Assembly (NCBI RefSeq): GCF_014898055.3
Contig: NW_026555331.1
Span: 96,246,684 to 96,310,683, forward strand
Reading direction: 5' to 3'
DNA: 64,000 nucleotides
Origin: Talpa occidentalis
Taxonomy: Eukaryota; Chordata; Mammalia; Eulipotyphla; Talpidae
Below the pieces are notes generated by a model, which was not told the origin of the DNA, ran no database searches, and saw nothing but the letters and a program-made list of their open reading frames with translations. The position numbers and the translations under genes are program-made. Positions 1 to 9,443 of the stretch are shown in pieces; the stretch's first letter is position 1, and the number at the start of each line of letters is the position of its first letter.

Positions 1-218
1 TTAATATGGGGAATAAGAAGCATATAAAAATACTGGAATTGCAGGGAGGAGGCGAGAGGTTAAGCATCCAGGAACTTTTCAGAACTGACCAATAAGGTGA
101 ACTACCTCTTCTTCATTCAGAAAGGTGAGGAATCCAGAACTCACTAGTTTATTGAGTTATAAAAGTACAATGTAACTACAAGGAAGGGATTAGGAAACCA
201 ACATTGCAACAGGCTGTC
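1..218. other. Intergenic sequence
   Basis: AT-rich, no gene or nameable repeat seen. Confidence 0.5.
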
Positions 219-236
219 AAAACCTATGAAACTAGA

Positions 237-645
237 GGGCCAGCTAAGCTTTGGAAACAACCCGAATGCCCAAAAATAGATGACTGGATCAAGAAGATGT
301 GGTACATATACACCATGGAATATTACTCAGCATTCAAAAAAGATAAACACATGCAATTTGCAGCAACATGGATGGCGCTGGAAGGGATCATGCTCAGCAA
401 AATAAGCCAGAAAGAAAAAGAAAAATACCAGATGGTCTCACTCATAGCAGGAATCTAGAGAACTTAAATAAGGAACCAGGAAAAAGAATAAGAAAGTGAA
501 CATCAAAATCAACAAACAACTATGAACCAGACACTCTATAGGGGGTTGGGGGTGGGGAGGGGGAGGGATTGGGGTCAAAATAAAGGGGTCGCAATTGTAT
601 GGGGAATATAAAAATTAAAAAAAAATTTATATACATAAAAAATAA
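237..645 (+). mobile_element. 5'-truncated LINE-1 3' end with target-site duplication
   Basis: Residues encoded at about 242-458 (KMWYIYTMEYYSAFKKDKH and on) are the typical C-terminal end of L1 ORF2. A G-rich tract at about 541-570 and an A-rich tail follow. An 18-bp direct repeat (AAAACCTATGAAACTAGA) flanks it at 219-236 and 646-663, showing a recent reverse-transcribed insertion of about 0.4 kb. Confidence 0.92.
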
Positions 646-663
646 AAAACCTATGAAACTAGA

Positions 664-3580
664 ACTTGGATGCTGGGACATAAGGCACAAAAATCAAGTC
701 TTCACAATCTCCATTATTAGCAGAAAACAATGCAAAGCAGCAGGAAGATGACCTTCAGCTGACTTCTGCCTTCCAAATCTCAACAAGTGCATCTAATTGG
801 CTGGACCTAATTCACATCTGCAACTTCAATTATACAGGAATCTGGCAAAGGCAGTTTTCAGCTTTTCAGTCTCTGCAGTATAGAAATACTCTATAAAGTA
901 GGGAACTGTTATCAATTGGCCATCACTCTGTGATTCAAAGACTTTAGAAATCTCTTATCCAACGTCACAGAACTAGCCAGTGCTGGAGCAATGACCTTGA
1001 ATCCCAAGATTTTGGCCACTTGCCCAGTGCTCTTTCCACTACATCCATTTACAGCACTGATTGCTACTCTCTGAAGACATTTGCCAAAGGAGACATATTC
1101 TCAAATCTTGTGCTAATTATATTTTTTTCACTGAAGCTTTAATGCAGGCCTTGTGAATATTGTTACCTTTTAGTCTTATGTCAAACCTAGTTCTCCTTCC
1201 AAACTCAGACTTAATCTTATTTTACAGTACTTACAGTTAAACCAACATTGCAAGGGTTTAATACCTTTGAGTATTTTTCTCAGCAGGCTGCTAATTAATC
1301 CATTTAACGTCAATAACACAAACCTTTTTAAATGGCGAAAGAACATTATTAGAAATTGCATCAGTAGCCTTCCCTCTGCTAGTTAATACTTACCAGTGTG
1401 GCAGTATTTGTACCTTATTTCAATGTAATATGTGTCTTCTACTACCCATATACAGAGAAAACATTCAAGAAGGAAATATTAAATGTGCTTGAATTAATCA
1501 CACATGAAAAGAAAAATAAGATGCAAGTTCTCAGGGAGATTTTCCTAAATTGGTATTTCAGCATTAAAAACAATATAGACTATACAATAAAATATTTGAA
1601 TGACTTGGAAAATTTTTAATGCATTAGTAATATCAATTAACAATAACTTTCATTCCAAATGCTTTTTAAAACAACGTTGGGAACATATTTTTACATACAT
1701 ATCCAGTGATCTAAGTGCAGAAATCCCTTCTCTATACATGAAAAGAATATAAATTACAAATTTTTGTTTAGACTTATTAACAATACTATGTTAAAATTAA
1801 AAGAAGGCATTAAGTTCATGTTTCTGCAGAAAAAAATCAGTTCTTGCTGAAGTTAACAGTTAACTGAGTTGTTTAAGAACATTCAAAGATTGCATTTTAT
1901 ACCTTTCATATAGTTTCTGTGTACAGTCAAAGCACTCTAGCAAGATTCACATTGATGTTCTTGCTAATATAGGTATTTGTTGACTTTTTTGTTGGTGATA
2001 GTGATGGTGGAAGTTGTGATTTGCTTCTAAGAATCATGCAAAAAAAATTGTCATAAATCTGAGCCCTTTAAAAATTCTAGCTTAAATAAGTAAATGTGGA
2101 AAAATATAATAAATATTTGAAAGCTTGGCTTCTGAAGAATCTAGATAAGATTGTTCACCTTATAAGCTAATTGTTAATCTTTTAAGGGCCAGTGTACTTC
2201 AAGATAATTATTAGATTTTCATGCTCATCTTAATAAACACACTTGCTTTATATGACTGTTTATAGATTCATATATCTAGAATGGAGTCCACGCAAAGCAG
2301 TAACTACAAAAATGTAAGACATTTGTTAAAAAACTGGGAATAAATTGAATCCTAATGCATTGCCATTAGGCCTTGCCTCTCTAAAGGCAGATGGGAACTC
2401 CATCTATGTTCAGGCAGGAAAGTAACTCAACTAAAGTTTTATTAGGGAAATTCTTATACCATGCCTTAGGAGGGAAGGGTGGAGAACATGCTGTTTATAC
2501 AGGACATTCCACCCTCAGCCACATCCCCTCAATTAATTATGTAACTGGATCTCTTTTATCAGTATCAACTTACCAATCAGGTAATAGCAGATTTTTCTGA
2601 TGCTTGTTATAGGGTTCACTTGAGGAAGGTCCTAAGAATAGTACATTTTGTACATGTTTAGCATAGCATTAATGTGAAAATATGTAACTAACCTGGGATA
2701 CAAATTAGCATTTTCCCCAAGTGGTTAAAAAATTGTATTTCAGCCGCATTCCTTACAGCTATAAATACTGCATATTAATCGATAATAAAGTATATTCCAA
2801 AAGGTGGAGAAATAATTTCAGTTTACTCTATAAGAAAAAGTGAAATGTATTTTAAGTTATTAGAAACTATTAGCACTTTAGTATTTATTGCTGACTGGTG
2901 AATACAGCAAAATGAATAATTTTTGACTGGTGAATACAGCAAAATGAAAATACACAACTAATTACACATATATTTTTTAGCTCATAAAATGGAAACTAAG
3001 TTTGTCCTCAGACTGAAGACGTGCAAATATTTCACTTGTCTCTTCTTTCATTTATCTTCCATCTGTTTCCTGGAATATTAAAGGAGAGAGCAAGTTCTAT
3101 AGCTTTATCTTATGTAATTGCTGAGTAATTAATATATCAGTCCTGGTCTCACCTCTCACTCAAACAGTTGTCAGGTTTCAAGTAGTTATTTAATATATGA
3201 ATTTTAAACTGGAGGGTAAATACCTATGTTTTACTTTTACTCTTTATTTTTTGTTTTATTGTGAAAATTTTTCAGATGGAAAAGTAGAAATAACAATGCA
3301 ACAAACACCAACTTGCCCTTCAAAAGTGTGTTTATTTATAAATATATATACTAATTTATTTTTAAGGCCAGATCATTCTAAACTGCAGACACCAGGACAT
3401 TCCATACTTATATGTTGTAGCATATGTTTCCTGAGAATAAGGAGCTTTTCCTACATAGCCTCAATATAGCTATTAACCTCTAAAATTCCTGATGCCCAAG
3501 CTACAACCTAGATCAACTACTTAAAATTTTCTGAAAGGGGACCCTAGATATCAGTAATTATTCTATGTTTTCAACAAAGA
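664..3580. other. Intergenic sequence upstream of AHR
   Basis: About 2.9 kb without coding signal. The short open frames are chance ones with no recognisable domain. One 25-bp motif is duplicated at 2892-2916 and 2934-2958. Confidence 0.6.
2892..2958 (+). repeat. Short spaced duplication
   Basis: TGACTGGTGAATACAGCAAA plus ATGAA occurs twice, identically, 17 bases apart, inside otherwise unique DNA. It looks like a small local duplication. Confidence 0.85.
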
Positions 3581-3588
3581 ACATTTTA

Positions 3589-3705
3589 ATTTTTAAATAT
3601 TTTTTACTGAGGTAACATTAGTTTACAACACTCCACATGATTTAGAATATAGGGTCTTGCCCTTCATTATCGGTATTTTTTAAAGTTCCACATACTACAA
3701 AACTT
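3589..3705 (-). mobile_element. Old LINE-1 3'-end fragment, antisense
   Basis: The pattern 'ttttactgaggtaacattagtttacaacact' (spanning about 3600-3632) is the reversed L1 3' UTR motif also seen at 27.77 kb. It is short and diverged. Confidence 0.5.
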
Positions 3706-4640
3706 GAGGATTCACGTCTTGACTTTGATTAAACATTTTCAAAAAAGAATACATCTTTTTTTTTAAATAGGCTTTCTCTTGTGCTAGTCTTTTAAAATGT
3801 AGGACATCTAAATTACAGATTTTAGGTCAGAGTGTCACAATAATTTGCATCACCTTTATCTTTTTTATCATATTAATGTAATTTTGTTTATAAAAATATA
3901 TTTGATTTCTTCTCTATCATGATTTGAGAAACATGAAATATGTGTTGTTATGTAACTCTTAAATACATTGTATTTATCTCTAAAGTTACATAGCTTTAAG
4001 CAAAAATATTATACATGTTATTTAATGTTTACTAAATCAGATATGAATCTTAGCATATGAAACAGTAAGCATTCTCATCACCTTTCCCACAATCACATTT
4101 CTCATTTATATGAAAAGGTTGAGATAGCAAAAAATCAAAATCTAAATCTATTACATGTTAATATTTTAATAATGTTTTTTCATGTGTTAAAATTTTGATG
4201 TTTCCTACAACAAAAAAGTATCCCTAATAGAAATAATCCACCCTAAATAATAGGAAAAGTGTCATTTTCCTGTAGTTTTGCGTTCTACAACAGCAACTTA
4301 TAAAACCCAGTATCATGAAGATAAGATGAGCTTAAAAGGAATGAGTACAATTTAATTAGAAGTTCTGAGCTACCTGGAGTTTGTGGTTTGCATGGTGTGC
4401 AATTGATGTCACTGTGTTGGCCTTGAAACCTTAGAGTATCTCCTGGTGGTAGTGCCCCTTCAAGTTTGTAATGGTGCCCTCAGGCTCCCTCAATACAGTT
4501 TGGGAAGCATGGACTGTGTTTTCTAAAATATTTGATATAAGGATAATGGGTGATCTAAGCTATAAAAGCAGAATATGAATGAAATAGAGCATACTGAGGG
4601 CCTGGGATATGTTGCCACAGAAATGAAGAGGTAAAAATTA
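3706..4640. other. Intergenic sequence
   Basis: AT-rich, with no gene or repeat I can name. Confidence 0.5.
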
Positions 4641-4644
4641 TGAT

Positions 4645-4955
4645 AAATGTTTTGTCTGTATGGAATGCACTTCCTTCCCCTCTTGACTTAGAAAATGCCT
4701 ACCTGTCTCAGAATTCAGCTCAGCTGCTTTGGAGCAATCTCCCCTAATCAAGCCCAAGTTCACCACCTATTAAACAGCCTCAGAAAACTCATTTCACACT
4801 TATTACAGTTGCCATTATACATTTATTTGTAACACACTTCATTAATTCTTTTCCAGCAGAATGTTAAGTGCTAAGAGGATAGGATTGTCTGATGTTACAG
4901 TAATGACAGTATCTGGTAAAAGAGCAGAAACCTTGCTGAATGAATTGAATGAATG
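4645..4955 (+). mobile_element. LINE-2-like 3' fragment
   Basis: Shows the usual L2 order: 'ggaatgcacttccttcccc', a pyrimidine-rich middle, 'ttcattaattc', and an ending TGAATGAATTGAATGAATG repeat. Diverged, as expected for an ancient element. Confidence 0.6.
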
Positions 4956-6580
4956 CATGCACTTGTGACTGGATAGAATAAGCATCCATTGTAGTTATTT
5001 TCCTTTATTCTAAAAGAGCTGCAATTTGTAAAAGCATTCCTAAAACTATTACTATACAATTTTAATCTTGTCTATACAAAGATCCTTTACTTAACTAAAC
5101 TTGTAAAGTATTGACAATATAGATAAAATTATAATACAGAAATGATTTTGGACAATGAAAATCCTAAATTCAAACAGGAAATAAGGGTATGGAAGTAGGA
5201 GGAAATAAGACAGTTACAACTAAAAACTTTTAAAAGGGTGAACTTCTTAAAAAATCATCAAATATTGATTCAAAGGAGTTTTATATTACATAATCCTGAA
5301 ATTATGTTTTGACATTCATTTTTTTACCCTTAAAGTTCCTGTGCAAGGAGGAAATTATTTGTTTATGTATGTTAAGTAGAATGGCTATAGATAAGAATAC
5401 AGAGATGAAAGATAAGGTAAGGTAGAGATAGTTGACTATCCCTGGATTGGTAATCCATAAACAGCAAAACTCCCCTGTATGCAATTTTCTTTGGAAATTT
5501 ACGCCATCTTTTATCTTAAATTGAAAGCTGGCTTTCCCTAAAGCTATCATTTTCCTAACAGTACTCTCAAGTGGGTTCCTAATTTTTCTCTCTTATCACA
5601 CATTCAAGGTACAGAGTTAATATCCACCTAGTTACCTGTCACCACTTCCCAGATCACTTTAACTTTATACACTTGTAAACTTAAAATAGAACAAAAACCT
5701 CAGCTGTGCAGAGTTGTTGCTCTGTAGCTCATACTAGACTAACCTCCTCATCACCTCTTCATCATTCTGTGCAAAATTACTAGCTACCTGTATCTTACCA
5801 ACCATTTTCCATTCCACCAACCTTGTAGAGCAGTGCTTCTCAAAATTTTCACTGCTTCTCAAAATGTGCTCTTAACTCACCTGGAAGATCGTGTTAAATT
5901 CAGATTCTAACTCAATAAGGACACAGAGACATTTTTTGCATTTTTCACAACTTTCATTTTTCACTGCATTTTTCACAACTTGTGGATTATTTTGAACAGT
6001 AAAGCACTAGAAGAAACTATTATGCTGTTATCTAATCTACTAAAGTCATAATTCCCCATTTCTGCTTTGGCACTCATTTCCTCCTACTTTGAATATTTTT
6101 AATAGCTATTGTTTCTTTACCACTCCTCATCTTACTTGCATGGCTAATGGGCTAATTGCAATCTCTCTCCTGTACACTTCCTCCCCCAACTGCTTAAGTA
6201 TTGCCCATTTCAAGAAAACACACAAACTCCTGATTTAACTCTCCATTCCCCTAGCTATGTTCCTATGTGTCTCTCACAACTAAACTATTAAAAAAAAAGT
6301 CTGTTTGCTAATGTCATTTCTTCATCACCAGTTCAGCTCTGTATTCACTTTAATCTGATTAATATCTTCTTTATCACCTAAATGCAAATATTTTCTGAAT
6401 GTATGCCTCCAGCTTATGTCTCCTTTGAGTTACAAACTAGCATATCCTATTGTCTACTTGACATCTTCTTTTAAATATCTCAAAGATGACTCAAACAGAG
6501 GAAATTCAAAGCTAAACGAACAATTTCTCCCGTACCACTACAAGCCATTATCACATGGCCAGTCACAGTCCTGAAAACTA
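4956..6580. other. Intergenic sequence with a MER5A-like fragment
   Basis: Mostly unassigned. At about 5825-5925 the phrase 'cagtgcttctcaaaattttcactg' and following bases resemble a MER5A-type hAT element. A 'catttttcac' motif repeats three times at 5935-5985. Confidence 0.4.
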
Positions 6581-6589
6581 TTTTTATAG

Positions 6590-7225
6590 TTTTGACACAT
6601 GTTGTTCCCTCACTGCCAAAAATATCCTCCATATTCCAAGAATTCTCAAGTATCTGTGAAATCTATTCACATTTCTCCATCTCCACTATCACTTCCACCC
6701 AAACTACCCCACCCAGCCAGTATCAATAATTGTCATCTCTTCACTGGCCTGTTACAAATGGTTTCCCAAGCAGTATTACTTCCATCCATGCCACTCTGCT
6801 CTTCTCTTCTTGATCTGTTCTGTGTCCTGCAGATATGGTGATATTTTGAAATAAAAATGTGTCCTCATTTGCTCATGCTGAAATTGTTTCAGTCACTCAG
6901 ATCTGCCACACTCTTACCCATTAAGGATTGCTGTCCATCCTGATCCATTGACTTGGCATTCTCTCTCTCCTTTCTCCTGGGTAATCTTACTTTATCCCTT
7001 GCACCTCAACTCAATCATCATTTTGCCTCAATGACTAGGTCACATTTATGTACTAGAAAATTATGCAGAATCATGTACTTCTCCATTAAAATACTCAGAG
7101 TGCATTTCTGTTTTTGTTCACTATAGTCTTCCCAGCCTAGTTTCTGGTACAAAAACTATGATTTGCATAATTTCTGGCACATAGGACTCACAAAATATGT
7201 ATTGATTTAATTAATGTGTGCTAAT
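6590..7225 (+). mobile_element. LINE-2-like fragments (mosaic)
   Basis: Pyrimidine-rich stretches 'tgttccctcactgccaaaaatatcc' (about 6602-6626) and, at the end, 'tttctggcacataggactcacaaaatatg' (about 7171-7200) fit the body and terminus of L2. Very diverged; joins between pieces are not resolved. Confidence 0.4.
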
Positions 7226-7805
7226 ATCAGTGAAAGAATCCTTAATGACATAGCATTTGAGCTGGACACACACTTTCTTTTATTATTGAATATGGTGGAG
7301 GAAGATGAGTTAGGGCCATTGCAATGAACAAAATTTAGTAGTACTTACTGGACTATTTAGGCAGAAGTGGTATGGAATAAGTGAATATGACTCATGTTAA
7401 CCTGGGGGATGGAATAGCCAACAGAGCAAAATTTCAGCTAAAGGAGATTTTGCTTTCTATTTATTGAAGCACTGAATTTGACAACAAACTCACAGGTAGA
7501 AACAATTTGAAAGCTTTTTAAAATCTAGGATGGCTGTTGTGATGAGATGTCATCTAGACATTCTTATCTGGATGCCTTTCTGATGACAGACATTTCCTTT
7601 CTGTGTTTACTATTTTGATTAATAGCATAGGAAAGGTCTGAAATCTTAGAGTCATTTGAGATTGCTCTCTCTCCCTCATTAAAATTTTCTATTATCTACA
7701 TTTTCTCTCTCATCTCCACCTTCACTGTCACTTCCCTGGACTTTAACATGGACTGTTTCAACAACCTATTTTCCTTGCATCCACTTTCCATCTACTTTGT
7801 TCATA
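7226..7805. other. Intergenic sequence
   Basis: No gene or confident repeat seen. Confidence 0.5.
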
Positions 7806-7814
7806 TCTGATTAT

Positions 7815-8138
7815 TGACTTTATTTTTTTTATTTTAAAAATTTTTATTTTATATATTTTTACATCTTTTTCATTTTTGTACAATGTAAGCATTTTCATCT
7901 TGGTTATAGTCCCCATACAATGCCACCCCACCCCACCCCCGCCCCGTTTTGATCTTACACCCTCCTCCCCTCTTCCCTCCTCCTCCCCCCAGTGTGTGTC
8001 TAGTTTATAGTTGCTTGTTGATTTTGGTTTTTACTTTATTATAATTAGTCTTTTTCCTGATCCCTTATTTAGGGTTTCTAAATTCCTGCTATAAGTGAGA
8101 CCATCCGGTATTTTTCTTTTTCTTTCTGGCTTTTAAAA
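7815..8138 (-). mobile_element. LINE-1 3' end, antisense, just upstream of the AHR promoter
   Basis: The reverse complement matches the order of the L1 at 237-645: ORF2 end with YQM(V)SL-type codons, 'aataaggaatcaggaaaaag', then a G-rich tract (C-rich on this strand at 7921-7945) and an A-rich tail (T-rich at 7815-7860). It is more diverged than the first copy. It ends about 400 bases before the CpG island. Confidence 0.8.
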
Positions 8139-8144
8139 GGCTTC

Positions 8145-8480
8145 TAGCACCTACAGAGTAAAAATCTAGATTCTTTATCAAGGCTTCATGATTTGATCCT
8201 AGAATAACTGAACTTCATTTCCAGCTCCTCTCTCCAACCTCACCAGAGTGCTTCGTTCCTTTCTTACAACCCTAGGGAAACGTGATGGAATAACAAAGTT
8301 ATTCGGGTGGGGTAAAGACATTATGTCTAGTATGGAGGCCCCCCCAAAAAACCCCAAAATCCTTTCTAGCCTTCCTGTTTCAGCTCAAATGTGGCTTCCT
8401 GATGCACTAGGGAAATTCGGAGCGCCACCGTTTCTCTGCCAGCTCATAGTAATTTTTAGCAAAAAGTTAGCTGAGTCACT
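8145..8480 (+). mobile_element. Possible LINE-2 fragment next to the promoter
   Basis: 'ggcttcatgatttgatcct' and 'ccagctcctctctccaacct', followed by 'tttcagctcaaatgtggcttcctga', resemble the L2 body. This is a low-similarity visual match. Confidence 0.4.
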
Positions 8481-8637
8481 GTCTCTCATATAGAGGATGT
8501 TACGTTCTCTACTTGGCATATCTGTCCTTGAGACAGTAGAACTTCACGAGCTTGGCTCCACGTAACGTTGTCACACCTCTTTCCCAGGCAGGGGATGCGT
8601 CCAGAACCTTTTCGACCTCACGAAAGTGGCTACTGGG

Positions 8638-8667
8638 TGACGTGGGCACGTATTGCGTCATCACGTG
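8638..8667 (+). promoter_or_regulatory. CRE half-site, ATF/C-EBP-like site and E-box cluster
   Basis: TGACGT at 8638, TTGCGTCA at 8653 (its complement TGACGCAA resembles a composite C/EBP-ATF element) and CACGTG at 8662 occur within 30 bases, about 40 bases before the GC boxes. Sequence motifs only; occupancy by ATF/CREB, C/EBP or USF/MYC-family factors is inferred. Confidence 0.55.
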
Positions 8668-8703
8668 CCGCGAGGGTGGGGCCCCTCGGGGAGCGGGAAG
8701 AGA

Positions 8704-8751
8704 GGCGGGGCTAAGGTGGGCGGGGCGGGGCTACGAGGGCGGGGCGGGGCT
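8704..8751 (+). promoter_or_regulatory. Cluster of Sp1-type GC boxes
   Basis: Five GGGGCGGGG/GGCGGGGC-type units lie within about 48 bases, two of them as overlapping tandem pairs. They are in the right place to fix the start of transcription in a promoter without TATA. The run is G-rich enough to form a G-quadruplex on the + strand. Confidence 0.8.
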
Positions 8752-8799
8752 GCTGCGGGGTCTGGGCCGCTTCTGCAATTCAGCCGGCGCCGCGCGGGA

Positions 8800-9378
8800 G
8801 GCGGCGGGGGCCGTCCGCTGATCGGTTGCCCCAGAGAGCGTGTGTCGGGGACCTTCGGCTCAGACCTGCGGCGGCCGCGTAGGCGAGAGGAAGCGGGTGG
8901 CACCGAGGAGGAGGACTGGCGTCGGCGCCCGAGCCCCGCTGGCGGGAAGCACCCAGCACCGGGAAGCCCCGAGAGCTACGTTCGCGGCGCCTCCCTTACC
9001 CAAGGGGCCGCGGCGACGGTCCCGGGGCGCGGCGCCGCCGCCCACGACCCGGGCCGGGATTCCAAACAGGCAGCGCAGACTCCTCCTCCGCCCGGCTGCC
9101 TCACCTGTGGGCAGCGCCGCGCCGCCTCCCTGGGCTTAGACGGCACCTGCGCCGCGGGGCTCGCGGGTCTCCGCCCCTCGTTCCCCGGCGGGCCGGGCCT
9201 GGGCGGCGCACCTGGACGCGCGGGGCTGCAGAGCGGAGGCTGGTGGGGGCGCGGTGTGCTCGCCCAAGCCCCGGGAGAAGGCAGGTGCAAGGGGCGCGGC
9301 TTCGCGGATCCCCGCGGCCGCCAGGTCTTGGGGACCCGGTCACCCGCGCCCGAGAGGAGCCGCCGCAGCCCGGGCACC
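8800..9378 (+). other. AHR: AHR 5' untranslated leader (start approximate)
   Basis: GC-rich leader from the presumed start region to the ATG. I found no upstream ATG in it. The frame of the AHR start codon is open, without a stop, from 8653 through to the ATG. The chosen ATG lies in a good Kozak context (CACCATGA) and begins the conserved AHR N-terminus [17 protein letters not shown]. The left boundary is a guess. Confidence 0.6.
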
Positions 9379-9443
9379 ATGAACAGCAGCAGCGCCAACA
9401 TCACCTACGCCAGTCGCAAGCGGCGGAAGCCAGTGCAGAAAAC
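9379..9443 (+). CDS. AHR: AHR coding exon 1
   Basis: Encodes residues 1-21 and two bases of codon 22. Begins MNSSS and carries the first basic cluster RKRRK (13-17), part of the bipartite nuclear localisation signal and of the basic DNA-contact segment. Donor is GTGAGT at 9444. The 65 bases end in phase 2, which joins exon 2 to complete Thr22. Confidence 0.97.

Noticed and set aside
204..458. An 84-residue open frame at the window start
   Set aside because: It is the tail of L1 ORF2 in a 5'-truncated insertion, not a host gene.
8838..8842. GCGTG core as an XRE for AHR self-regulation
   Set aside because: The flank (AGAGCGTGT) lacks the T of TNGCGTG, and a lone 5-base core in a CpG island is expected by chance.
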